From: Ascaphus truei
Lineage: Eukaryota > Chordata > Amphibia > Anura > Ascaphidae
Assembly (NCBI GenBank): GCA_036426205.1
Contig: CM071568.1
Coordinates: 116,186,626-116,250,625, forward strand
Direction of reading: 5' to 3'
Length of the DNA: 64,000 nucleotides
Below, in pieces: positions 27,213 to 36,687 of the stretch (positions are counted from its first letter, which is position 1; every line of letters begins with the position of its first letter). The notes beneath the pieces are model-generated. The model had not been told where the DNA came from. It made no database searches and worked only from the letters and a program-made list of their open reading frames with translations. Position numbers and translations under genes: made by a program.

Positions 27213-27274
27213 TAATTTTTGTTTTGTTTTTTAAACTTCTGGTATCCTATACGGTTTGGATATTTGTTTCCATA

Positions 27275-27311
27275 NNNNNNNNNNNNNNNNNNNNNNNNNN
27301 NNNNNNNNNNN
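27275..27311. other. Assembly gap (37 N)
   Basis: Thirty-seven N. The 62 bases before it (27,213-27,274) and the 62 after it (27,312-27,373) are nearly the same sequence in the same orientation, so the gap probably joins two contigs that overlap rather than representing missing DNA. Confidence 0.95.
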
Positions 27312-27719
27312 ATTTTTTGTTTTGTGTTTTTTAAACCTTCTGGTATCCTATACGGTTTGGATATTTGTTTCCATCTACTCAGAGATATTATTAAGTTGAG
27401 TGCAAATCTATGGGATCTCTTTTCTGTGGTTGTTCTTGGACCATTCCTATAATGCAATAAGAGGACATGAGAATGGAGATTTGGCTTTCTAAGAAGGCAG
27501 AAATACAGAAAAATCACAGCTGAGCGGGAGAAGAAATGTCTTGTTTTCAGTTCAGGTCTAGCACCCAGATCTGATCCGTTGACAACTATTATTCCCATTG
27601 CGTATGTTTTTGGGGGTGGGGGGTGGCATTCGATTTTCAACTTTCCAGTCTTTATTGATTTGGAATGTGTAGATACAATAAATTATTCACACTGTATATG
27701 AAAGCTCATAATGCGCATA
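27312..27719. other. Sequence flanking the gypsy LTR, no gene
   Basis: AT-rich start of the right arm running up to the LTR end. The bases beyond the LTR read GCATA on the plus strand, one side of a possible target duplication whose partner is lost. No feature recognised. Confidence 0.5.
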
Positions 27720-28475
27720 TGTTACGCCAGTGCTGCCCGCAGACCGGACCCGTCCCTTTTACTGAGGTGAGGGACGTATATGAGCACGCACCCGCAGCAA
27801 AAGGAGCGTGTCCGGAGTGTGGTGTTTTAGGCGTTGCCAGGCCAGGTGGTGTTAGCTTTAGCAATACTTGCCAGTACCGATAAAGAAGTGCCGTCGTCGT
27901 TGCCGTTAGCCAAGGTCAGGGATTGGAGAATTCCAGAAGGTCGGTGTCCAAGCTGGGATCGAGAGCCAGAGATTGACGTCCGCCAAGCCAAGTCGTGACC
28001 AGAGTGAATAAAGAGAGAAAGTGCCAGCGTAGTGATCCACAAGTGGAAACTATGTCGAGCGATGTGGGAATGGTAGGACAGGCATAATATAGTGAGGCTG
28101 GCAAATAGAAAGAGTGGGCAGACCTGGAGGAGTGCATGGAGCTGTCCAGGATAGGTCCCCTTGATTGGCAGACAGGTGAGATAGTTTGGTCTGGGGAAAT
28201 AGCCTGTTCATCAGTTGGGGCGTGGTTTTACTGCTAGTGCAGTGAATAAATTATCTTCACCTGGCACACGCTGTCCACGTGCGCGCCTGGGACAAAAGGC
28301 AGCCGCATGAGGGAGAGGTGGCCGCAGAGCAGAGGCGGACCATCGGAGGCGGCGGGGAACCCCTAGGGCAGTGTGAGGTGACGGGCGTCGGCAAGTGGGA
28401 CGAACCACGGCAGTAGCAGGTAAAGAAGGTGAGGAGGTGTCGCACTGTGAGCGCCGCCACCCCCGAATCCTCACA
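27720..28475 (-). mobile_element. 3' LTR of chromodomain gypsy
   Basis: On the minus strand it runs from TGTGAGGATTCGGGGG to GGCGTAACA, giving TG...CA ends and 756 bases. It is preceded by the purine tract at 28,476-28,489. A second LTR is not in the window, so the outer end rests only on the TG...CA rule. Confidence 0.65.
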
Positions 28476-28873
28476 GTACCCCCCTCAGGGTCGGCCTCAG
28501 GACGATCCTTAAAAGATTTAGACGGAGACTTCTTTCGGAAACGTTTGAGAAGTCCGGGTGCGTGAATTTCTTTAAGAGGTACCCACGACCTTTCTTCGGG
28601 TCCAAAACCCTTCCAATGGACCAAGAAGTGGACCTTACCTCTCAAAAGACGGGAATCTAGTAAAGCTTGGACCTCATACTCTTCGTTGCCCTGTACAATC
28701 ACTGGGTCTGGTTTAAGAGTGTGGTCCGGAAAGAGGGCACTGGAGATGAACGGCTTGAGAAGCGAAGTGTGAAAGACATTCGGGATTCTCATGCTTTGAG
28801 GTAATTGAAGTCGGAAGGACACCGGGTTTACCTGCTCCATGATAGGAAAAGGACCCAGAAACCTAGGTGCCAA
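28211..28873 (-). pseudogene. Integrase C-terminus with GPY/F motif and chromodomain
   Basis: Last part of the gypsy polyprotein; it targets integration by binding chromatin. Residues 6-42 (from the Met at 28,873) form the GPY/F module (LGPFPI, then VFHTSLLKP). Residues 65-113 form a chromodomain with EYEV (Tyr66), HWKGF (Trp87) and ERSWVP, so the aromatic positions of a methyl-lysine pocket look kept. The frame continues through the purine tract and about 88 codons into the LTR before a stop, so the true stop may lie in the LTR. It overlaps the integrase ORF by 11 bases in another frame, marking a frameshift between them. Confidence 0.8.
28476..28489 (-). promoter_or_regulatory. Polypurine tract of chromodomain gypsy
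   Basis: Minus strand reads CCTGAGGGGGGTAC immediately before the LTR TG, the expected plus-strand priming site. Confidence 0.7.
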
Positions 28874-29798
28874 TTTGGGGGAAGGGGTTTTGAGATGGAT
28901 ATTCTTGGTAGATAGCCAAACCTTGTCCCCGGTTTTGTAGTGAAGCTCGGCGATGACGATCAGTTTGGGTTTTAGACGTCAGGGAGGCCTTTTGAAGTGC
29001 CGATTGAATTCTAGACCAAGAGTCCTGTAGGAGGGAGATGTGTTCGTCCATGGCTGGTACTCCATAGGAGAAATTAGAAATAGGTAGGCGAGCCGGGTGG
29101 AATCTGTAATTGATAAAGAAAGGCGTCTCACGAGTGGACTCGTTCCTGGAGGAATTAAAGGCATACTCAGCCCAGGGAAGTAATTCCACCCAGTCATCCT
29201 GTGAATCAGAGACAAAGTACCTTAAATACTTCTCGAGAGATTGGTTAACCCTCTCAGTCTGTCCATTAGATTGGGGGTGATATCCTGAAGAAAAGGAGGA
29301 AGCAATGCCCAGTCTTCTGGTGAAGATCCTCCACAATTTGGAAACAAATTGAGAGCCACAATCCGACACGATGGATGTGGGTATGCCATGGATCCGAAAA
29401 ATTTCTTTGGAGAAGATATCGGCTAGGGTGGGTGAGGAAGGTAATCCTTTGAGAGGAATAAAATGTGCCATCTTGGAAAACCGATCCACCACTACTAGAA
29501 TGGTGTTCATGCCATTCGACCTATGCAATCCAACAATAAAGTCCATGGATATGTGTGACCAGGGGCGCTCCGGAATGGGTAAAGGTAAAAGAAGACCATG
29601 GAGTTTCTGATGAGGAATTTTATTGCATGCACATACCGGACAGGCCCGTGTAAATTCAAGAATGGATTTGGCCATATTGGGCCACCAGAAGGTGCGACAG
29701 ATGAGATCCAAAGTTTTCTTGAATCCTGGATGTCCTGCTGAGTGGGAAGCATGTCCCCAATCGAGTATCTCAGGAATGAACTTGGGCTCTACGTACAA
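28863..29798 (-). pseudogene. Ty3/gypsy integrase
   Basis: Inserts the retrotransposon cDNA into the host genome. From the Met at 29,798, the zinc-binding domain has His19 and His23 (HSAGH) with Cys53 and Cys56 (CPVC). The catalytic triad is Asp86 (MDFIVGL), Asp146 (SDCGSQF) and Glu182 (GQTERVN), spaced D-59-D-35-E as in the retroviral/gypsy integrase family. This is the longest near-intact domain of the element. It is 311 codons and ends by frameshift after NPFPQ, where the GPY/F module takes over in another frame. The start shown is only the first Met in the open frame; in the element this is part of Pol. Catalytic residues are intact, yet the element as a whole is dead. Confidence 0.85.
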
Positions 29799-29849
29799 GA
29801 CATCCTTCGGAACCTCAAGACCAGTCGGAAGGTGTTTTTGAGACTTGAT

Positions 29850-30262
29850 GATTTTCTCAAGATTCTTGAACGCAGCGACTGCGATGATTCTTTGTTTAGA
29901 AGATTGGGCTCGGTGTTTTTCTGGTCTCGCCCTTCAGAGGTATTGTCTATAGAGGGGCATTTGCCTTGACTTGTTGATGCCGGGAATGTATGTACAGATA
30001 AAATTAAACCTGGAGAAAAATACGACCAGCGGGCTTGGCAGGACCAAGCCGGTGGGCATTCTTGATGTACAACAATTTTTGTGGTCCGTGAGAATCGTGA
30101 ATGGCGTCTTTTGACCTGACACCCTCGAAGATTCCTCTTCTTGAAAGCAAGATGAATTTGACAGCCAAAAGTTCCCTATGCCCACATCGTTTTTTTTTCT
30201 CCGCTGGAGAAAACTCTTAGAGAAGAACCCCGCACGGTGAAGTTTGTCCTGGGGAGACAATC
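29850..30262 (-). pseudogene. Gypsy RNase H C-terminal part and integrase linker
   Basis: The minus strand gives the RNase H region after the first catalytic block: FHRAGFFSKSF, NFWLSNSSC and the LTDHKN box, then the linker toward integrase. Frames change repeatedly. The N-terminal strand of RNase H lies beyond the purine-rich block at 31,619-31,720. Confidence 0.6.
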
Positions 30263-31618
30263 TTTTCTGAGTAAAAGAAGGGGGGGAGGATTGTGGGGAT
30301 TGGCGGAGGTGGGGTTGGGGTGGATCAGCGGAGTTGGGGCGGTTGGAGGGCAGAGTAGCATAGCTTGTGAGGGCGTGCGAAGGGGAGGGAGTGGGCACTG
30401 TAGAGAGCGTTGGTGACAGAGGGGTAGTAGAGATAATGAGGTGATAAGAGGGTGGATTGGAAGGTGAAAGGGGTTTGTTGGGGTGAGACAAGGAGGGATA
30501 GGGTTGGGTGGAGGTGGTCGCCCTTTGGAGGGAGACTGAAGGTGGAGGATAGGTGGGATCTTTGGAAAATGGCGGAAGCCGAGTACAGGGAATAGGTAGC
30601 TGACGGGAGGGCTGGGAGTAACAAGGAGGAAGGGGAAGGTGGGGACAAAAGTGGGGGTGGATGTCGTTATGGAAGATAGGTAGGACAGGTAAAAGCGTGG
30701 GGGGATGAGAGGGTCTTGCTGAATAGGGTGGCGGAGATACGTGGGTGGAGAAAGAGAGGGAATGATAAAGGGGGGGTGAGTGGTGTGTTTGAAAATCCTG
30801 TGAATAGGGAGAGCGAGGAATGGTAGATGGTGAATGGCAGTCTGAGGCAAGATTGATGGGCAGTTGTGGGGAAGTAGAGGGATGGGTGGTGAGTGCGACT
30901 GGCCCAGGAGGGGGGCCTTAGGGGGGGGGATAGAAGGGGATAGGTGGAACAAGTGGCTATAGATTGTTGAATAGCAGACCGCAGTTCGTGGTGAGAGTTG
31001 AGTTTTAGGGGAAAAGTGGCATCATGTCGCGACTCGGGAGGTAGGGCTCTGTGAAGGTTTAAAGGATGCAATGGCGAGGTGTAGATGGTTGAGGGAATGT
31101 GGGGCTGGGGGAGGAGCAGGGGGGAAAGACGGAGACGCGGCGAGCAGTGTGTAGAAGTTAATGGGGGTCTAGCAGAAGGGGAAGAGTAGAGGAGGAGAGG
31201 AGGGGGGATGCGATAGGGTGGCGCGGAGTAAGGCAAGGGACAGGAACTTGTGGCGAGAGAGGGGAGAGGGGTGGGGGCGAGTGGGGTGCAGTGAGGTCGA
31301 AGGAGGTAAGGGGTGGTAGAAGGGATAAGAGAATTTTATGGATGTGGTAAAGGATGAGTAGTAGAAGGAAGAGAGAGATGAGGCAACGGCGGTAGACAAG
31401 GATATGTAGAAGGTAGGTGTGTAGTGTTGCCGGGAATGGGGGTTTGGGATGGAAGCGAGGGATTAGGGTACGAGACTAAGCTAGGTGGTGCAGAGGAGAT
31501 GGGATGAGGACCAGGTGATCCATGATACGTATAAGTGGTGAAAATTGGGGGGGGGGGTTTATAATAAGGATGGTAGGGAGGATTGCGGTGGGTGGTGAGA
31601 GGGTAATACACTGAAGTG
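30263..31618. other. 1.36-kb purine-rich, C-poor block inside the gypsy
   Basis: On the plus strand it is dominated by G and A with some T and very little C. It has no obvious repeat unit, no terminal repeats and no target duplication. It sits within the RNase H coding text, which is continuous in the left arm at about 24,225. The long minus-strand Pro/Ser/Leu frames (up to 258 codons) are artefacts of base composition. It may be sequencing noise or a real purine-tract insertion. Confidence 0.7.
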
Positions 31619-32126
31619 TGGAACCGTGCCAGCCCCACAGTCCAAGCATCAACCTCTAGGGGAATGAAAATTAATGTTCGGATGTCGAAGGATGGGACAG
31701 GACGAAAGCTTATTTCAATGTTTTGAAAGTCGTGACTGCCTTGGACACCAGACGAAGGATCTTCACTTCTTTGTTTGGTCATGCGGTGATAAGAGCGATG
31801 ATGGTGGAAAAATTCGAATAATTTTCGGTAATATTTAGAGAACCCTAAAAATCGCAGAATAGATTTGGGAATCGGTTGCGGCCAATCCCTACGGCTTTAA
31901 GTTTCTCTGGGTCCATGGGCCAAGCCTCTGTTTGAGATAATGTACCCAAGAAAGGAAGTGGTAGACTGGTGAAAAAGGCATTTCTTTTCTCTTTGGCAAC
32001 AACCGGTTTCTCTCGAGACGAGAGAGCACAAACTTCGTATGGATGATATGGTCCTGTAAGTTCTTTGAAAAAATAAGATGTCATCCAGATAGACATTACA
32101 AAGCGTTTACTGACATCCGAAAGATA
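31619..32126 (-). pseudogene. Gypsy RT C-terminal half and RNase H start
   Basis: Begins (minus strand) at TATCTTTCGG after the MITE with FRDVSKRFV, then the YLDD active-site text, here shifted out of frame so the open frame reads SIWMTSYFF. Then the connection domain (FLGTLSQTEAWPMDPEKLKAV) and the start of RNase H (ISFRPVPSFD, PLEVDAW) follow. At least three frameshifts are visible by comparing with the conserved gypsy order. Confidence 0.65.
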
Positions 32127-32482
32127 CTGCTGCGGCACAGTTTATTCGAGCATTTGCCCGTTCTGTCCGTGCAGCATAGTAGCCGTGGCGCCGCCCGAGA
32201 GTGACGGGCGAGCGCGCCAATCAGCGAAGAGCGCCCTCCGATCGGGGCGCTCTCCCTACCGCTGCCGGGTCCGCCGGGTCCCCCGGAACCCCCGCCCCTG
32301 TCCCGCGATCGCGGACCCAGGGCCCCTCGGGAGCCCCTGGACGCGCGTGCGGGGGGCGCACGCTCCCGAAGACGCGTGACCGCGCTCCTACATGACGCCG
32401 CACGCCGGGGGCGGGCCACTAGCAAGCCGGGAAATCTCCGGCTTGCGGATCTGGCCATGCGCAATAAAGCGTGTCGCCAGTG
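32127..32482 (-). mobile_element. GC-rich TA-flanked MITE inserted in gypsy RT
   Basis: 356 bases, flanked by TA at 32,125-32,126 and 32,483-32,484. One end reads CTGCTGCGGCACAGTTTATT; the other, on the minus strand, CACTGGCGACACGCTTTATT. The host RT text resumes exactly across the TA (FIND before, FRDV after), so the insertion boundaries and a TA target duplication are secure. Non-coding and CpG-rich. The TA duplication fits Tc1/mariner-type mobilisation; the parent transposase is unknown. Confidence 0.85.
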
Positions 32483-33075
32483 TATCATTGATAAAGTCCT
32501 GAAAAACCGCCGGTGCATTACATAAACCGAAGGGCATCACAAGATATTTGTAGTGCCCGCTACGGGTGTTGAAGGCAATTTTCCATTCGTCGCCCTCCCG
32601 GATGCGGATGAGATTATATGCCCCACGAAGGTCAAGTTTGGTAAAGAGGTTGGCCCCTTGAAGTCTATCGAAGAGTTCGGAGATGAGTGGGAGTGGATAA
32701 CGATTCTTCACCGTAATGTGGTTCAGGCCCCGGTAATCAATACACGGTCTGAGAGTTCCATCCTTCTTCTTAACGAAGAAGAATCCAGCCCCCGCGGGAG
32801 AGTTGAAAAGACGTATAAAGCCCTGCTTCAAGTTCTCGCGAATATATTCATCCATGGCTTCCGTCTCGGGCAACGAGAGGGGGAAGGATTTGGATTTGGA
32901 CAAGGTGTATCCAGGTACTAGGTCAATCGGACAGTCGTATGAACGATGAGGGGGTAGGAGCTCAGATTGCATTTTGCTAAAAACATCCAAAAATTCTGCG
33001 TAAGGGGAGGGTAATTCCCTTTTAGGATTGGATGTGTTAGCTAGTAAATGAGGCAGACGTTCCGTAGACGAAGAA
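32483..33075 (-). pseudogene. Gypsy RT N-terminal half
   Basis: Reverse transcriptase fingers and palm. From the Met at 32,990: [11 protein letters not shown] (residues 80-90), LDLRGAYN with the first catalytic Asp at residue 120, and [13 protein letters not shown] (152-164), all canonical Ty3/gypsy RT motifs. The frame is open upstream to about 33,060 ([20 protein letters not shown]), typical of the linker before RT. It ends at the MITE; downstream codons are MITE sequence. Confidence 0.85.
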
Positions 33076-33212
33076 GAAAGAAAAAAGAAAGAATTGTCGG
33101 CGCCAAATCAGTCCTTTAAATAATAATAACCAAGTCGTCTCTTGAAAAGTCCCCAAAGTGTCCTTGAACAAACAGGCAGTGAAGGGGTCAATGAACAGGC
33201 TCACACAAAATA

Positions 33213-33436
33213 ATAGTGCAATATGTAAAAAAGAGAAGAAAACAAACAGATAATAGTGCAGTACGCCAAAAAAGTTGACATTAAAACATTAAAAACTCAC
33301 ACGACAAACATAACACTCCAAATGATAGTGCAATATGTAAAAAAGAGAAGAAAACAAACAGATAATGGTGCAGTACGCCAAAAAAGTTGACATTAAAACA
33401 TTAAAAACTCACACATGACAAACATAACACATAATG
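33213..33436. repeat. 112-bp tandem duplication
   Basis: Two copies, starting at 33,213 and 33,325, of a unit beginning ATAGTGCAATATGTAAAAAA and containing GTACGCCAAAAAAGTTGAC. Part of a non-coding PLE-like stretch. Both copies also exist in the left arm. Confidence 0.8.
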
Positions 33437-34130
33437 ACAGACAGACACTAGCAAGGCTATAATCCTAACAAAAAGCTATTTATTAACATTGAAATACTGG
33501 GTCCGGAGGATACAGCACTTATGTCCAGAGGGGTAAAATTGAAACCCTACTTACAGGACAGTAGATGGTAAAAGCAGTGAAGCTGAAGATCGCTCAGGTG
33601 CTCCTCTCTGATGATAACTGGAGCTCCTTTAGGGATTGCCTCTTGTGGGGGATGGATGTTGGGTCGCACGAAAACCGGAACTTCCGGGTGGATGTGACAT
33701 CACACACCGCGGTGTTACCGAAATCGCTGCTCCTCTTCCTCTCCTTTCCCCCCACAGCCTACACAACTGCTGCCAATATCCTCCACTACCAAACAGACAG
33801 CTCTAAAAACAGAATAATCTCCCAACGACGTTTCATGCACATGCATGCACCCCCTGAGGAAGCAAATGGGAAGTTAGAAATTGTGCAATGGAGTCTATGC
33901 ACAGGTGTCCATACTGCAGTTTCCTTGCCATTGAGAAACTTATAGCAGGCAGGTATAATCATATTTTAGGATAGATTAGAGTTACTTGATGCATTTAGAT
34001 AGAGGAAAGGGATTCCAGGCAGACACTATGTGCTAGTTGCTCTTTTTACATTTGTAATCCAAATATCTCTTACAAAATAACACTGAGCTCCTCTGCATAA
34101 CACTGATGTAGCCTGGTCTCCCTCTTACCT
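33437..34130. repeat. PLE-like non-coding stretch
   Basis: Lies between the truncated gypsy and the PNMA-type gypsy. It includes a palindromic AACCGGAACTTCCGGG region near 33,674 and the hammerhead-like module. No ORF is credible. Confidence 0.35.
33818..33866 (-). ncRNA. Degenerate hammerhead-like module
   Basis: Minus strand: TTCCTCAGGGGGTGCATGCA stem region, then GAAACGTCGTTGGGAG. The left copy keeps GAAACGCGTTGGG. The CTGANGA box is lost, so it is probably inactive. Confidence 0.3.
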
Positions 34131-34434
34131 TCATGCTGCGTGAGGGGGACAGCTGTGTGGTTGCTGCAGGGAGATTGTGAGCTGGTGAGCAGGCCTCAGG
34201 GGCTGCAGACCACATGTTGCCAGGCAACCAACATCGACTCAGGTGTACCCCAGGTTCCCAGTATCCGAGACTCAGATCTCCTGTGCACCACAGTTATTGC
34301 ACCATATACACACACCGTAGCCACACATCTCCGAGGGGCTGGGGAAAGTGTGTTACAATTGGAGGCACTGCTGAGATCTCAGGCTTGGGGTGCCCTGCTC
34401 AATATTCGAAATTTGTGAAACCCTTCAGACTGCC

Positions 34435-35560
34435 ATGTTCATACCCACCGAGCAACAGGTCCATGACTGGGCACTAGAGTACTGCATGTCCCTGCACCAT
34501 GTGGTCGCGGTGGGAGGAGTATCCATACTTACCTCAATAACTGCTGTCCATGACCAGGCACGAAACTTCCCATATCTGGCCAATACCAGGATCTTAGGTC
34601 GCAAACTTGATGCGAATTTCCATTCTAGTTCCATACTATTGGCCACGGAACATGATATATGCTTGGAAATGGCCCCTCAGGCCCTAAACCTATCCGAGGC
34701 CCTGCCCACGGGCCACCCACTGATATTCCTAAGTTACCAACCTCCGTAGGGACCTTCACTCCAAGACTCACCTCTGAGGTTCCCTATCAGGCAAGATGGC
34801 CATTTCGGGGCTCTCCACTCAGGTCCTTTCTCACACTGAAGGGTCCACCTCCCACTACAGTCCTGGGGTATGGATGGCCACAAGTACCCCAGTTAGAGGA
34901 GACCTACCTGTACCCAGGGTCACTTTCACCTAAAGACACCTACCATCAGCCGGTATCAGATTAACCCTGCCCAAACTCCTAGTTAGAGCCCAGTTTATAG
35001 CCACCTGTCTCCGGGAACTTCCAACTTATGAGTGACACTACCACAACTGGTAGAGGCCCTCACACAGTAAGCACACAGTCTCCAGTACTGCCACCTAAAA
35101 ACCTTCTCAGGAGTACGACCCACACCATTGGGCGAAGAAACGTTTGACGATTGGCGGGATCACGCAGAACAGGTGCTGCCTGGGTGGACATGCTCAGATG
35201 CGATAAAGACACAATGGATTGTAGAATGCTTGCTGCCTCCTGCCACCATAATCATGCGGTTGTATTGCGAAGGTCACCCTGACGCAGAGGATCAAGAACT
35301 GGTACATGCATTGACTAGGACCTACCTCAAGAAGGATGACCCCATTGCGCTGTTGGCCCACTTCCTTGCCCTCAAGCAGAAGGAATTGAAGACTTGTCTG
35401 AATTCCTTCACCGACTGCAACTATTGTAGCTCTGCGGACACTGATCCACAAAAGGATCATCATGATGGCGGACTTGGACAACTACCGAAACAGGCAATTC
35501 CTGCAGGGAACTTCCCTTCATAACCCTTTGGTGGCCCGAATCTGCTGCAATCTTTCCACT
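34435..35560 (+). pseudogene. PNMA-like gag
   Basis: Structural protein of the gypsy element. It starts MFIPTEQQVHDWALEY at 34,435; the N-terminal part (RILGRKLD, SSSILLAT) resembles the RRM-like N-domain of the PNMA family, which derives from gypsy gag. The capsid part at 35,128-35,523 has FDDWRDHAEQVL, SDAIKTQWIVECLLPPA and YLKKDDP, matching the pattern of PNMA capsid domains. Stops near 34,747 and between 34,900 and 35,128 break the frame. Because RT and protease follow in order, this is a transposon gag and not a domesticated PNMA gene. Confidence 0.6.
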
Positions 35561-35645
35561 GAGAATTCTCCCAGCTACGAGGACCTCATGGAACGGATAT
35601 AGAATCAGGAGGTCATTTTTCAGTTCCAAACACCCAGGAAGATTT

Positions 35646-35936
35646 GTGACTTGTCACGAGGAGAACGTGCCACAACCTCTTCAAAGAAGCCTCAGCCAGC
35701 TGACTACCACAAGGAAAAGATCAAGGAACCTCTATAGTATGGAGGAGGATTCTCAATCCAAGCCACCCTCCTTAAAGTCCAAACCATCAGGGAGAACATC
35801 CCCTATGTACAAAGCTTGTACTGACCTCAGTGACGTAATTTGCTACGGCTGTGGTCAAAAGGGCCCCTTCTCCAAGAAATGCCCAGAGAAGGATAAACCA
35901 AAACTCCAATTAGGACGAACTATTCGAAATCCATGA
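35646..35936 (+). pseudogene. Gag nucleocapsid with altered zinc knuckle
   Basis: Basic, Ser/Lys-rich segment followed by CYGCGQKGPFSKKC. In a CCHC knuckle the residue before FSKKC should be His; here it is Pro (residue 74 from the Met at 35,646). The left arm also reads CCC/CCT-type Pro there, so this is a real genomic substitution. It would impair zinc and RNA binding. Confidence 0.6.
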
Positions 35937-36049
35937 TCTACAAGGTACAGACAGCAGAAACTGCACCCCACCCTCTGAAACCCATCCTGAGTCAAGCCCC
36001 AATGATGGAACCCCACCATTGGACGCTTACAGTCGGGTAGGACCCACCA

Positions 36050-36460
36050 CCCTCATACGCATCATCGTGGATGGTGTCTATTTGACAGTGTTGCTGGACA
36101 CCGAGGGTTCTACAATCAATATCTCGAACATCAACCCTTGCAGTCGGCAGAGCACATAAAGGGGAGGGGGCTCAGCAATGAGGATTACCCCATTGATGGG
36201 ATAATGAAGGTTCGGATGGAGATACCCCAGTTGAATACTGGAAAATCGCATATTATGGAGGTGGAGGCACTGATATGCCCCGAGCGTCATGAGCACCCAA
36301 GCGCCCCGGTAATATTAGGAACCAACACCGGTGAAGTGCGGGCCGTGATTCGGGCCTACCTGCAAGAATTTGGCGAGCTACCCCTTGATCATTTAGCAAT
36401 CCATCCCCTCCTGCTAGTAGAGTGTAGAAAGATATCGGCCCAAGGCAGGTAGGGAGACCT
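36050..36460 (+). pseudogene. Gypsy aspartic protease remnant
   Basis: The active-site text reads VLLDTEGSTINIS where a gypsy protease has LLDTGS, so an extra codon or compensated indel disrupts DTG. The C-terminal APVILGTNTG lies at about 36,300-36,330. The left arm differs at the same site, so local read quality may contribute. Confidence 0.5.
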
Positions 36461-36687
36461 CTTCAACTTACAACCCGGTTAACAAAAATTCCACCAGGGG
36501 GAGTGAAGCGTATGGTCGCATTGTGCTGCTATCTCAACCGGGATGAAGCCGCCAACCTCTTCTCCCTGGAGAGTACTCCCGAGGAGGATGCCCAGCGAGG
36601 CTACAAGTTGATACCTGAAGTGCGGGAATGGACCTCCAAGATTCCTGAAAAATCAAAGTATTCGTCCAAAATATCTCGCCCTACCAT

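Larger units (their letters stand above)
27720..33090 (-). mobile_element. Chromodomain Ty3/gypsy retrotransposon (chromovirus), 5' truncated
   Basis: Order on the minus strand: RT (33,075-32,483), GC-rich MITE, RT end, RNase H (split by a purine-rich block), integrase, GPY/F and chromodomain, purine tract, 3' LTR. The order RT-RNase H-integrase-chromodomain defines a chromovirus, the gypsy group found in fish and amphibians. Gag, protease and the 5' LTR are missing: sequence upstream of the RT stops resembling gypsy near 33,085-33,100. Several frameshifts and two insertions make it non-functional. It also exists as the noisy copy at 22,830-26,717. Confidence 0.85.

Noticed and set aside
30176..30952. 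Long minus-strand Pro/Ser/Leu ORFs (up to 258 codons) at 30,176-31,400
   Set aside because: They lie in the C-poor purine block, where the complementary strand rarely forms stop codons. All overlapping frames are open, and there is no domain.
35128..35523. Domesticated PNMA host gene
   Set aside because: Protease and RT of the same element follow in order with stops throughout, so it is a transposon gag.
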